The position numbers and the translations under genes were made by a program. DNA of 64,000 bases from Nigrospora sphaerica (lineage: Eukaryota; Ascomycota; Sordariomycetes; Amphisphaeriales; Apiosporaceae), in the NCBI GenBank assembly GCA_018287875.1, contig JAGVVL010000025.1:2790001-2854000 (forward strand), read 5' to 3'. Each line of letters begins with the position of its first letter. The stretch's first letter is position 1. This document shows, one piece after another, positions 42,731-54,615 of this stretch. The notes beneath the pieces were generated by a model. It worked only from the letters and a program-made list of their open reading frames with translations. It was not told the origin of the DNA and searched no databases.

Positions 42731-45150
42731 GACGTCGGCGATGCGTCTGGATTCTGGCAGAGCGGAACCGGTGGGTGTTGACAATGCAGGACCGCGGTAG
42801 TTGTTCGACCGGGGGTTGCCTCTGAAAGGGTGGTTATGATGAGGAGAGGACGGGCGGAGAAGGAGAGACAGTCAACGGGCCGCGATGCGGTGGGAGAAAG
42901 GAAAACACGGCGAAGGGGGAAATGCAATGTTGATGGGTGGCATCGTCATAGGCGGCGGATGGTCGGTCTCAGCTCATGCCATGGGATCCAGGAGGTACCT
43001 CGTACCCAATATTTTTTTCCCTATTCTGCAGCCCTTTGATCCATGTACTTTCCCATCCCCATGCCTGTGGAAGGTGCGCGCCTTCACCCAATTGGATTTC
43101 CGGGCTGCCCTCAAAGGGCCTTAGCGTATTCCCCTATCGGGGCTAGCAAGCAGCTACCCGGCGCTAAGGCGGTGCTACAGCGCGTTTCTCTGGTCTCCTC
43201 GTCCCCTCGTGCCCCCCTCCCCCTTTTTGCCCGGGTTGGGCCTGCACGACCTACGATCATGGTTTTTCTCATGGGACCTTTTGCGCCGTCGCCGTCTTGG
43301 CTCCTGTGCGATGCGCCGGCTGCGAGATGAGACCGGCACGTATCTGCCGGTCGAACCCATACCATCAGCCCAGCGCGGCCCCATCCGTTCTCGAGCACGT
43401 GATGGTTCCCAGCCCACGATTTCTACTCACGAGAGCCCGTAATCATACACGGCCCGCGCGTTGCGGCTATTCGGCCAGGCCCTTTCATGGGTCGCTGGTT
43501 GCCAGGCATGCCAGGCCCTACTACGGTGGGTCAAAACCAGCAGTCCCTGGCACCCATGGGCAACGATAGATGGATACGTTTGAAGAGGAACGGGACTCCT
43601 TTGGAAGCGTCCAGGCCCCTTTGGCTAGGGGCATATAAGGGGTCTCTGCCGTACTCAGGCATCGCCGAACTTGGCGTGGTCTTCGAATGCGACGCGGAAA
43701 GGGTAGCGTAGTGGTCGCTGGGAAACTGCACACTTCGGACATTGTGACCCAGCAGCTTCAAAGCCCACGGCGGTACACAAAAGCGCCCCACCAATTCCAT
43801 GGAAACCCGTAGTACTGAGGAGCCCTGAAGGAACTCGTCCTCCGCAACCCCTTCATGTCGCCTTGTCTGATGGTAAAACGTCGCGGGGCAACTGCCATGA
43901 GTTTGACGATGTGCGTGCCTATTCTCCTCACGACGTGTCCCGGAACCATGGGCGAACCGCGAGTCGACTGGAAAGCAATTGCCTTCCAGAGACCCAGTAC
44001 TTCTTGGTCCTCCCTGATGCGAAACAATTACGTCACGCACGCTGCTCAACAGAGGGAAACCATGGCACCGCCTCTCTCCAGCAGGACACAGGAATGTACA
44101 CAGGGCAATGCCGGTGTGCGGCCGCTCAGCTGTGTGCTTCGTCGCATCGGCAATGCGCACCGGGACCCGACAAGCTCACCGGTGTCCAGGCCTTGCATTT
44201 TCCCGCCAACCCTGCATGTTGATGACGCAAAGAGCTCTGTTGAGAAAGAACGTGCATGTGCGGTAGCCGGATGCATTCATGGCCAGCCCTGCCAGCGCCG
44301 GCAAAGGCCTGCGACGGAGAAATAACCACACAGTGCTGGCCGTCTTTCCTTTTGGCCGGGCCACGAATTGTGCATCCCTTCACCTGTCCGTCCCATCGTC
44401 TTGGCGGTTCAAACCCGACAACTGGAATGGGCCCGCGACGGAATGAAAGCCAGTGTCGAGGGTGCATTTTCAAGCCCGCAAGGTAACCAAATCACCATGA
44501 AATCTCTTTGACATAGTGATTTCGGACTGGAAACCCCGAAAGCGCTCGATTGACTCCGAGATTTGCGCACGCGGCAGGCCACCAGTTCAGGAGCGCCGCC
44601 GAGGAGCGCAGCGCAGGAAATCCATGCCGGAAGATGCTTGGCATCGTGAGAGGACACTACGAGGTACACAGGAATGAAGGACGAGAGCTGGGAAGTAGAC
44701 TCCATTTCCAGACTGTGATGGGAACCGGGGGCCATACTCTTCCATCGGTAAGTTGCCTCGGAGGACGCCAACCTGAGGAACACAAGGCCAGCAGACTTCA
44801 GACATCAACAAAGACGTTCTGATCCATGGCGCAATGGCATTTCCCTTTGTCGGGCCTTGTCGCGCCGCCTACAAGGTGCGCGATACGTTGGCCATGGGGC
44901 TTGTTCTGGAAAGCACTTCGGATTCTCCGAGAACAAAGCATTGTTGAGAGACTTCTGCCCCTCTGGCCCCCAGGATCGATCCCATATACAGGAGAGCGTG
45001 ATCTCCCTGAGGAGCCAACGTGGTTGTACCCCTGAAGCATCCCCCGCGATTGCTTGCCTGGGCCTTCGATAGCGGCATACCGTTTTCCCCTGTGTGACAC
45101 GAATACCAGCAACTGTTCCCGGCCATGGAACCCCGGGCCCTCGTCAGTCC
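42731..45150. other. 2.4 kb without a recognised gene
   Basis: The PNS1 promoter side, then GC-rich DNA with many overlapping short ORFs on both strands, none with a domain or consistent composition. Confidence 0.45.
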
Positions 45151-46005
45151 ATGTCAGAAATGCCGCACTCATGCGACAATCCGTCTTTCACTGCCGCCGT
45201 GGTGGCCCTGGCTTGCCTCATGGGCCTCCTGGCCCTTGTCTGCGTGGCCCAAACCGCCTACGTGCTCCGTCTCCGTCCCCTCCTGGCCCGGTATGTTAGA
45301 GACGATTCGAGGTACTGCAGGGACGGTATGTACAGCTGCGGCCCGAGATATTACAGCGACGACATATGCAGCCGGGGCCCGAGGTGCTGCGCCGATGACA
45401 TGTACAGCCGGGGCCCGAGATATCGTGCTGACGACCTGCACAGCCGGGGCCCGCGACATTACAGCGACGAGACGTACAGTCGCGGCCGGAGTCGTCATCG
45501 CAGAGGCGAAGGATACCCTCGTCAGGAAAGTGGACGCAGGTCCCCGTGGTTACTGGGATACAACAGCGAGCCGTATGAAGGCCCGTGGGACAGCCGGGCC
45601 CGCTCGCCCTCGCGAGAGGACTCGCGTTACGAACGCATGCGGCGGCACCGAGACGTGGAACGCGCCGAGCGCCGCCGCCTCCGGAGCGAGCGGCCCCCGT
45701 CCTTCGTCCGCACTCCATCTACGTACTACGCCAGCCCCCGCAGCGGCAGCATGGGCCTGCCTCGGTCCCCTCGCCAAGCGCAGCCGGACCGGGCCGAGGC
45801 GCGGGGCCCGGCGCCGCCTCGACCGAGACGCGTCGTTTCGTTCCCCAACCTCGGTGAGTTGCGCGCCTGGGGGCCGCGTGTGAGGCGCAAGGCTACGTCT
45901 ACGACGGGAAGGCCCGTGGGTATGCGCAGCCCGTCTGTCCCGAGGGCTACACGCCGGCGGACCCCGATACCCCGCCTTTCAGCTCTGGGGATACGACCTG
46001 GTTGA
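45151..46005 (+). CDS. single-TM protein with Arg/Tyr-rich 12-residue repeats
   Basis: The frame opens at 45094; I prefer the ATG at 45151 (MSEMPHSCDNPSFTAAVVAL), which places one TM helix (AAVVALACLMGLLALVCVAQ) near the N-terminus. The cytosolic part begins with four to five 12-residue repeats of the form SRGPRxxxDDxx (about 45325-45490, 36-bp period), then a very basic Arg/Ser/Pro region to the stop. I recognise no family. Repeat plus Arg/Tyr/Ser composition suggests a disordered tail. Frames on the other strand are also open across the repeats, but only this one has a coherent TM segment. The end is uncertain: the frame runs to 46005 in GC-rich sequence. Confidence 0.55.
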   Translation: MSEMPHSCDNPSFTAAVVALACLMGLLALVCVAQTAYVLRLRPLLARYVRDDSRYCRDGMYSCGPRYYSDDICSRGPRCCADDMYSRGPRYRADDLHSRGPRHYSDETYSRGRSRHRRGEGYPRQESGRRSPWLLGYNSEPYEGPWDSRARSPSREDSRYERMRRHRDVERAERRRLRSERPPSFVRTPSTYYASPRSGSMGLPRSPRQAQPDRAEARGPAPPRPRRVVSFPNLGELRAWGPRVRRKATSTTGRPVGMRSPSVPRATRRRTPIPRLSALGIRPG

Positions 46006-46196
46006 AATGGAGAGACGTCAAAAGGCGACGACGCCTACGTCAGGAAAGCTTACCAGGCGATGAGGGGTTGATTTAGATGGATGGGGTACAGTCCGAATGA
46101 GGCGCGTGGTTGTTGAGACACGTTAGTAACGTGGATGATGTACCCATTTTGGCAAGCCTTTTTCCCTCTCTACTCAAACGCTTGTGACTACTTCAC

Positions 46197-46986
46197 TCAA
46201 AGCAGCATTCGCTGCCGGCGGGTGACATGGCCAACGATGACGACCTTCTCCGGGCCCCAAGGGTTGTCGCTAGGTGCTCGTCCCGGCTCGGGTTTGAACC
46301 GGACCTTTGCCCATTCAATTTGATTGAGAGAAATGGCCCCTAAGAGTGCAGGCAGCATGGGGAACAGCAGCGGTGCATTGCCCAGAACTCTGCAGAAGGG
46401 GCCGCGATGTGTGATAAGTACACAGGCTCGACATGCCAAATGCTGCAGAGCAAGTACCAAGCCAAAATGTCTTTGCGTAGTCGCGGGGATGGGCGAGGTA
46501 CGTAAACAATACCTGCCACAGTGGTTCCAGTCTGCTGGCAAGAGCCAACATGAGCAAGCCGTCACAAGGAAAACCAGATCAAAAATGAGGCGTAGCGTAC
46601 TGTCGCTGTATGCCATCCGCTCCATGTGGCCATTCCTGCACGGCACGATGCTGTTCGGATCGGTGCAGAGGCCGGGCCGCAGGGCGCATATGAAGCGACC
46701 AGATGGCCAACGCCGTGGACCACAGGCAGATGGAGAGACCAACAAGCAGGCCAACTTGCCAAGGCTTCCGCAGTTGAAACTGCGATGGGTGCTCCTCGGA
46801 AACAGGAGCGCGAGGGTTAATATTGCCCTCGCGGTGGCGGCGAAGGAGGTAAGGCTTCTCAGTCTGAGGATGTGGGCTAAACAGTAACACCCATATGTGC
46901 AACGCTCCTTCGTGCTTCATCCATCCACTGCTAACGATGGGGAGCATCAAAGGATTGAAAACCCTCACTGGGCAGGTTTCTGGCAA
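46197..46986 (-). CDS. multi-pass fungal membrane protein, frame interrupted
   Basis: Unrecognised family. In order on the minus strand: a polar N-terminus, RKPWQVGLLVGLSICLWSTA (TM1, near 46770-46700), a loop CTDPNSIVPCRNGHMERMA with two Cys, LIFDLVFLVTACSCWLLPAD (TM2, about 46590-46530), FGLVLALQHLACRACVLIT (TM3), LLFPMLPALLGAISLNQ (TM4, about 46360-46310) and a basic tail to 46197. This four-TM order is coherent only across a frame change near 46680, in a CCCGGCC-rich stretch. The start codon is not certain (46986 is the farthest possible). It could be a pseudogene or an indel-affected gene. Confidence 0.5.
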
Positions 46987-47562
46987 CCCCTAGGTTCTGT
47001 CCTCATTACCAAATCACCAGATTGTCATTTACCGTCCACCGAAGTAAAACAGATACTTCAAATAGTACGGTGGCCATCGCTTTAGTCTCGTCAGGGCAGT
47101 GAGTGGTTGTGGACGACCACGTCAGCCTCGACACCCTCACCCGCCGCAAACTGCTAATGGGCTCATGGGACTGATCCGGATCTGATTTCAAGAACTCTAT
47201 GACCGACTTCACAGCTTAATCACAGTTAGGAAGATGACAGTTGCATGTTCTTAACGGGTGTGTATGAGGCCAACAATGGTTTGGAATATCGCAAAGAGTC
47301 AACCTGGCCCGCTCAGGACGACGCCTCCGTCCGTTTCCTTCATCCGGACCAGCTCTGCATTGCCTCGTTCCGGTATTCCCACAAGTTACCTGAATCTATG
47401 GGCCTACATACTTCGAACAGATCGGCCAGGTACGGTACGAGTGACATGACTCTAATCAGTCATGCGCCGGCTGCAATCGTGTCTTGAACGGGCAGTTTGC
47501 CAGCCTCACTCGTATCCTCCATTCTGATCTTCACCTTGTTTGCCCCTGTTATCCCGTTAGAA

Positions 47563-47597
<35 letters not shown>

Positions 47598-47830
47598 ATT
47601 TATTGACGCCCGGGCGGCGGAGCCGAAAGGGCGACTAACGCTACTGTGTTTACACTGCCAACACTTCTCTTATCACCCAAAGCCCTTACATGATCCTGCT
47701 TGGGCCTGTCTTCTTCTTTTGCCGTTCCTCTGCTGATCAAGTCCTGTGTTTCTCGTCCTGTATCTGTCTTCGCAAGCTAGCTTAAAGGGCTTTCTTTAAG
47801 TGTCCAGCATCCTATCTTCGGCGGCTGCAG
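46987..47830. other. no gene; (AC)16 microsatellite
   Basis: 840 bp. It contains an uninterrupted (AC)16 at 47565-47596 and otherwise nothing supported. The LINE 3' end lies just beyond. Confidence 0.5.
47565..47596. repeat. (AC)16 microsatellite
   Basis: Uninterrupted AC dinucleotides, close to the 3' end of the minus-strand LINE. Confidence 0.9.
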
Positions 47831-50800
47831 CGGCGCTACGTTCGGAGGCACGGGGCAATAGTGGATGTTAGGTTGTTTGTTGCTATATTCTTAGTGCACT
47901 TCCCTCACGGGCTGTTGCGCGTCGAGTCGGCCCGTGGCCATGGCGAATCGTTTGGTGGCCCGAACGGCGTCTATGTCCGGGGTCCAGAATTGGTCGTCGG
48001 ACGCTGACTTCCTCCGAGGTAAAAAGAGAGGCTGCTTCGATGGGTTTCGGTGCATTGTAACATGTCTCGTCACTGTTCTATCCACTGGTGCCATCGGAAG
48101 AGAAAGTGGTCTACCGTTTCTCTTGCTTGCCCGCAGGCGCACAGGTCGGACGGCGCTACCTCGATTCGGTGGAGGTATGCGTTCAACCTGGCCATCCCCG
48201 TTCGTAGCTGGGCGAGTACACTTGCTTCTTTCGATGAGAGGGGGTCGTATAGCGCTCTCGTGTGTTTGCCTGGTAATGCTGTATCGATCTTTTCGAGTAT
48301 TTTCCGACGTCTTCTGGAAGCCTGTTCGACGGCATCTTCTCGCGCCACGCATTGTTCAGGATTGTCGATCGTGCTCCGGATATCGGTGTCGGCGGACTAG
48401 CGCCCAGACGTGTCGATATTTTCGCTTTCTTCTTTGCCAGGTCTATGCGTCCGTCGCACTCGTCTGTTGGGAACCAAGTAATGGTGATGCTGCTTCCCTC
48501 TCTTCGTAGTCTCCGCATCGCCTCGTAGGCCTGTCGGACGTGTCTTTGGCCAGACTGCTGGCGGGGTTTGTTTAATGTAAGCACAGCTGCTTTATTCCGT
48601 GTTAGCAGTATGATGTTGCGGTACCGCATCCTCGACAGCGAATCCAAGGCACTGGCTATGCCTGCTAGCTCCCCGTAAACGGGTTCTGTTCCGATCTTGG
48701 GCCGAGAGTCGCAGACCAGGTGTTTGTCGTGGACTCGCTATGAAACCGACGTCTGTGTTTCGGTGGCCACGCCATAGCCAACGAGGCCGTTCCGTGCCGA
48801 GCTGCTTACGGCAATGCATACCGCGCAGTCGGTGGCGGGCTCTTTGCCGGTTCTTCGGTCACTGTCCGTACTCGGCTCTACTAGGGGCCAGCGTAAACGG
48901 GTCGACCGTTTCAAGGCATTCCATAGGCATCTCTTTCAGCGCATCAGCCACTTGGTAGAGGGGCGACCGGTGGTAGCGCTTAAACTTGCACATGCGGCCG
49001 ATGCAACTGCGTAGGGGTACGTGTCGGGTAGTGTGTGAATGTCCGTCCATGTCTTGATCGCTTTCCACCAGAACCGCCCTTGGAGGGTAGCGATATGGGC
49101 TTCGGCCTCCGCCACGCTGGCCGCCACCGTCATGAATGTCCCTATGATGGCTTGGGCCCCGATCTTCTGGACCCGGTGGATCGGTCTTGCTGCTTTGTAT
49201 TGACACTCGTGCATCCACACGGTTGAGGCATAGTCCACGACCGGTGCTACTGTCGCTGTGAAGAGTTGCTGTGCCGTTGCCGGCGACAGCCCTTTAGACG
49301 CTTCAGTGCTAGCACCGCCTCGAGTCCCTTGGCCCCAGCGCGCGCGATATATTTTCTGTATTTGAGCTTGGTGTCCATGATGACCCCAAGGATCTTAACA
49401 TGGTCTTGGGGCCGTACGGTTTGTCCTTTGATCGTGAAGGGCTCCTCACTGGCCCTGTACGCTGTACGGGCGAAGTGGATAACGGCCGTCTTCTCGGCTT
49501 CGAACGTTGCGCCGCTCCTCTTTTCCCAGTTAAGGGCGTCTTTGATGATGGCCTCTATGCCGACACGGTTGTCCTGAGCCGTCGGGTCGACAACCTAAGC
49601 CGTGAAGTCGTCCACAAAGGCGATCGCGCCCCCGTAGCAGTCGATTCGTCGCTGGACCAAATCTGCATTAAAGAAGAGGAACAAGATGGGGGACAGCGGC
49701 GGTCCTTGCGGGAGGCCGGCCTGCGGTAGCGCTCGAACTTTTGAGACGTGTCCGTTGACCATGATCGTCGCGGTTCGGTTAGAACAGAACGCCTCGATCC
49801 ACTGGAGCAGTTCATTCGGCACGCTGCGTGCTTTCATCCTCTGAAGCAGCCGTTCCTTGCATACCCCATTGTATGCTCCTTGACGTCGAAGCTCACGAGA
49901 CTGAGGACCTTTCGGCCCCGCCAAGCAGCATAGACCTGCTCCTGCAGGAGTAGCAGTGCCTGCTCGGCGGACCGCCGTTTACGGGCCCCGAAGTGGTTCG
50001 TGGGCAGGAGGCCGTAGGTCTCGACCATGTGTGAGATTCTCTCAGCAACAACCGACTCCAATACCTTGCCCAGGGTTGCAAGGAGCGAGATCGGTCTCCA
50101 GGCTTTCGCTTTCGTGTGATCGTCTTTCCCCGGCTTCTGGAGCGGGATGATTCTCGCGTGGAGCCACTGGGTGGGCAGTTCTCCGGTTTCGAGTGACGCG
50201 CGGAACAGCGCCAGGACCCGGTCCTTCACCACGGGCCATGTTTCTTTCCAGACGATGGCCGGTAAGCCGTCCTCTCCTGGCGCTTTCCATGATTTGGCTG
50301 CGAACAGCTGCCTCTCGACCTCTTCCATCGTGATGGTGCGCATGTTGATAGGGGTCCTCCGGGGTCTGTCGCCCTCATCGGCAATCTCACTCGGAAGGGG
50401 AGGGAAGAACGTGGCGAGCAGTTCCTCCGCCTGTTCCTTGTGGTCCGTCGTCGTCGTGCCGTCCGCCCTCGCGAGTTGCGGGACTTTTCTGAACGCCGAC
50501 GCGTCGCCCCGACTTCAGGTATTTGGCCGCTTTCCAGATGTTGTCGTTGTCCGCGAGAAACTCGTTCCAGTGCTTCTTCTTCTGTTGGCGGATGGCCTCA
50601 TCGTACTGCTTGGCTGCCCCTCTCGCCGTTTCCTCCAGGTCTGCCCGGGTCCGCCCCGCTCTTCGCTCGGCCCTGCTCTTGTTTCTCCAGTACGTGTAGA
50701 TGCGTCGCAGCTGTGTCAGGTCAGTTGTCCACCAGCGCTTCGCGTACGGTGATGGTCTGGCCCTGGGGGTAAGCGTGTGCACGGCTTCCCGTACTGCGCT

Positions 50801-51790
50801 CATCAGGCGGTCGGTTTGCTGCTGCACACTACCTCCCGTCGGGGTTGCCGCCAGTGCATTCGCGATCCTGGCATTGATGTTCATCCACGGGCCGTTTTTG
50901 AATAGCAGTCGCTCCTGGCTGTTCGGGAGGGCCCCGCCACGTCAAAGACCGTTTCGATGGACCGGTGGTCTGACCCATTTTCCGTCTCTAGTGTCCTGCA
51001 TTTAATCATTGCGTCCCTTAACTCTCCCGAGGCGAGAACAAGGTCGATTGTCGTGCTGTTCTCCCCGTCGCTCCACGTCTTCGTGCCCCGCGGTAGCAAG
51101 CTTGCAAGGCCGTATTTGTTCATCAGGTCGATCATCGGATCCGTCTCGCCCTGCCGCTCGAGTCGTATCTCGTCTCCTCCCCATAGTTCATCGTGTCGGT
51201 TGAAATCCCCCATAATGACCAGTTCGATGGCCGTGCCGGTGCTACTTTGTACCATCCCAATTGTCCTGCGGAGTTCCTCGCACATATCTCTAAGTGCCTG
51301 AGCATCCGTCACTGGCACGTAGACCGACACCACCAGAATCGTGCGCTCGGCGAGCCGTACGATCGCCGCCGTGAGGTCGGGAGAGTGAATGGGGACTTGT
51401 TCCGCCTCCGCCTGTTTGTTAATCCAGAGCATGCTCCGGATGGCCCATCGCCCCTCCCTGAATATAGTCGGGACCATTTTGACCCATTCCCGATGCCCCA
51501 TAGGCGTCGTGAGGAGCCGTCCCTGAATCTTCCTCGCGTGCGGTTCTTGTATCACTATAACTGTTGCGCCCCTTATCGTCTCGTCGTTCATTAGGCTGTC
51601 CAGCACTGGTCCTTGTTTCCGTACGTTGTGTTGAATTAATCGAACCGCTTTACTCATGACGGACCGGGTACAGCTTCGGGCAGTTGCGGCTGAACGATTC
51701 GTGCGGGCCTCCGCACGGGACGCACTTTAATACAGACTCTTCGCAGCGGTCGGAAACCGAAGAATAATTCCTATATGGTGGCGGTAACCG
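47831..51790 (-). mobile_element. Tad-like LINE, 5'-truncated
   Basis: About 4 kb of non-LTR retrotransposon on the minus strand: the last ~40 codons of ORF1 with a zinc-knuckle end, then ORF2 with endonuclease, reverse transcriptase and RNase H. Most of ORF1 is missing upstream of about 51790. The 3' end has no clear poly(A) tract. A separate ORF1 copy of similar type is at 59690-61250. Confidence 0.85.
47891..51657 (-). pseudogene. LINE ORF2: endonuclease, reverse transcriptase, RNase H
   Basis: MSKAVRLIQHNVRKQG (51657) starts an APE-type endonuclease (VIVIQEPHA, VIMGDFNRHDELWGG, NGSDHRSIE). After a frame change near 50890 comes the linker and then the reverse transcriptase. It shows [17 protein letters not shown] (50290), [15 protein letters not shown] (50100), GLPQGPPLSPILFLFF (49700) and the catalytic FVDDFTA (49605), the YxDD-box equivalent. 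A further thumb region runs to about 48930. RNase H follows in another frame (about 48790-48440, ending ISTRLGASPP), then a Cys/His end (DLCACGQARETVDHFLF). Frame changes near 50890, 50385, 49870, 49600, 49240 and 48850 and some stops make it inactive as read. Confidence 0.85.
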
Positions 51791-52967
51791 GGCTAGGGCT
51801 TCTGTACCTCACAGAACAGCCGCCTCACTCACCCGAGCCCAACAATAGCTGATCGCGATATTTGTAGTTTTCTTGCGTACCGAATCTGATTCGCTAGAGA
51901 GTGGAGACAATAGTGTAAACTCGAGTACCTTCGAACTCCAGCCCTTTCGGGAGCCACCATTTTTAGTCATGCCTCATGGTGATCCCTGATAGAAAGACGA
52001 ATATCTACGCCACAGCTGCTTAAACGGAACTATGGTCGAATGTCTCACCACGCTTCCAATAAAAAATTTAATAACCACGCCGGCGCCGTACAAAGCAAGA
52101 GCGAAGGCCGCGGTGGCACCGAGGCCGTTCGGCTTGGACGACGCGCTCGTAACGGTGGTGAGCTTGCCCTTAAGATACTGGTCTTTCACAGTTTGGATTA
52201 TATCAACTATAAGGTTATGAAGATAAGGGGAAGTAGGCCAAGAGGAACAGGAGGACGAGAAGCAGGGTGAGATAAGGGGATGTGCAAGTCGGTAGTTAGG
52301 TTGTTAAGGGATGAGCCGGCGAGAAGATGGACTATAACTGAGTTAGGAGCTTTTGTTTTTCTCCTAATCACTTCGAATTTTCATACAGTCCTTCAGGCTC
52401 ACCCAGACGTGCAGCTTCCTCTCATCGTCATTCCAGAAAGCTGTAGAATATAGTGAGAGGTCGAAGTCGTATGGCGCTAGTCCTTAATCAGCAATGTGCT
52501 TACATGTGGGTAGCATGATGCGGCTTTTAACCCCCTACCTGCCCGGGAGTAGAGAAGGTCTTTACGATATGTGGAGCTGAAAGTTGCTTACTGAAACCCC
52601 CGGTCGCGTAAGCTGAAGGGGGAAGAGGGTGGTAAATTTCACCGCGGGGTACCTATCGTACATACTGAGGATATGGCTTAAAGTGGGCCGGGAGATCATT
52701 TCCCCTCCTCCTGGAGCTTCGGAGATGGAGATGACCAATTCCGACGAGCTTCATACACATCCCCTACGAGGAAGGGGAGTTGCCGTCATCCGGGTGGCAT
52801 AATAGGTAGGGAGGGCCATCGTACGACCATGCCAAGTTATAAGAACACTGCTTGCCTCCAGTCATACAATACTTCACCAACCCATCCTATTGTTATCGAA
52901 ACGTCTCATCTCAATCTTGCCTACACCGCCAGCCACCGAACTCTATCGTGAAACTTTCGACTACAGT
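51791..52967. other. no gene recognised
   Basis: 1.2 kb between the LINE and the epimerase gene. An ORF pair at 52032-52220 / 52189-51974 has hydrophobic stretches but no family match. The rest includes the epimerase promoter. Confidence 0.4.
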
Positions 52968-54237
52968 ATGCCTTCAGTACTCGTTCTCGGCGGCACGGGA
53001 TTCCTAGGAGGTATGGCTCTCCCTCCCCTCAACGCAGGTCCTCCTACTCTCTCCCGTTTAAACGTTGCTGATATCCGTTTCCACGTGGCAGCCCCCACCG
53101 TCCGGGCCCTAGCGGCCGCCCATCCGGACTGGCCCATCACGGCGTCGAGCCGGCCCGGGGTGGGTCGGCCGGCGCCAAGGCGCAGCTCGCCAAGGTCGCC
53201 AAGCTGGTCGAGGTGGGCGACTGGGCCGATTTCGAGACCATCAAGCGGCTCAGCGCGGAGCACGACCTCGTCATCAACGCTGGCAACTCCGCCACGGCGG
53301 ACCCGGTGACGGCCGCGGTGGCCGGGCTGCGCGAACGCAAGGCGAGGGACCCGGCCGCCATGGCCACGCTCTTGCATATTAGCGGCGCCGGCAACTTCAT
53401 CGACTACGGGACCTCGGGCCGGTTCAACGAGGCGAGCAGAGTCTGGGATGTGAGTGAGCCGATTCCGAATCTGTCGTTTCCCGCTCGGGGAAATCAGGAC
53501 GTCGATTGCTAACGAGGACCGCCTTGTGTCGCCGTGCAGGATAGCAACGTCGATGATATCAAGCAGATCCACAAAGACATGTTCAATGGCCAGTCCGACA
53601 CTGTGTACGTAGACTCTGCCCTGCCTAGGGCCACCTGGTTGTATTTATATGGCTAACAAGAGACCCCCCGGCTACAGCGTCCTCGAGGCGGGCGCCACAG
53701 GTCCTATCGACACCTACATCGTGTGCCCGTCGGTGGTGTACGGCGGCGCCGCCGTCGAGGCCCCGAGCGGCGGGGTGGGCTACGCGCTGCTGACGGAGAA
53801 CGCGCGAGGCCTCGGGTACGTGCCCTACGTGGGGGACGGCTCGGCCGTGGTCAGCACGACGCACGTGCTCGACGTCGTCCGCTTCCTCGTCACGGTGGCC
53901 GAGCAGGCTGCCGCGGCCGCACCCCGGCGGACCGGGCGGTGGCCGCGTACGAGCGCTACTACATGCTCGAGACGCAGCGTCTGCCGTGGAAGGCCGTCGC
54001 CGCCGCGCTCGCCGCTGTGCTCCACCGCGAGGCCCCGGCCCGGTTCCCCTCGGCCGAACCGCGGCCCGTGCCCGAGTTCGGGGACGCCGCCGGCGGTGCC
54101 AAGCCCTCCTGGCGGCCAACATGCTGTTTCGCGGCCCGAGAGCCGAGGCCATGGGCTTCCGAGCCGAGGGGAGGAGCATGTTGGACCAGATGAGTGATGA
54201 CCTCCGCGGCTGGGGGAAGAAGGTCGAGTCCAGCTAG
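52968..54237 (+). CDS. NAD(P)-dependent epimerase/NmrA-like protein
   Basis: Four exons: 52968-53010, 53092-53449, 53540-53604 and 53678-54237; introns 81, 90 and 73 bp. MPSVLVLGGTGFLGG gives the Rossmann GxxGxxG; EHDLVINAGNSATADPV, LLHISGAGNFIDYGTSGRF, CPSVVYGG and GDGSAVVSTTHVLDVVRF follow in the order of the extended SDR fold, and GWGKKVESS ends it. Frames change near 53150 (a GGCCCGGGG run), 53920 (CCCCGG) and 54100 (AGCCC). Exon lengths show exactly one, then two, missing bases. There are no nonsense codons, so sequencing deletions are the likeliest cause. A likely oxidoreductase or sugar epimerase; the substrate is unknown. A decayed relative lies at 39288-40161. Confidence 0.75.
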
Positions 54238-54615
54238 GTTGGGGTCGAACAGATCGTTCCGGAACGAAAATACGGCATGACTCACGCCAAGTCCACGGAA
54301 CGTCACCACACGGGGATTTGAAGCGCCGTAGCAGGGCAGAGATGATCAGCCTGAGGTACATCGCTGTGCCGCGTGCCAGCACACAAGGAATTCCGGGCTG
54401 AGCCAGAAATGTGGCACAGGATGTAGCAGTAGATACCTAGATACAATACGCTGGAAAATGCACCGTCAAAAATACTTGTCTAGAGATAGCTTATCTTTAC
54501 TTTCGATAAGGAAAATGCAGTGATGGTCACATTTCTTGTTTAGTGTCTCCCGTACTAAGCCGTAGTGAGTCGGGCTGGTTCAATTCAGCAAGTTATTTGG
54601 CTAGGAGAATCGTCC
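54238..54615. other. no gene recognised
   Basis: About 380 bp between two convergent genes. Nothing supported. Confidence 0.45.

Noticed and set aside
42731..45150. Several 80-200 codon ORFs as genes
   Set aside because: They overlap on both strands with no recognisable motif, TM pattern or splice-supported extension.
47565..47596. (AC)16 as a LINE poly(A)-like tail or telomere-type repeat
   Set aside because: It lies about 230 bp beyond the LINE end and is a plain dinucleotide; fungal telomeres are TTAGGG.
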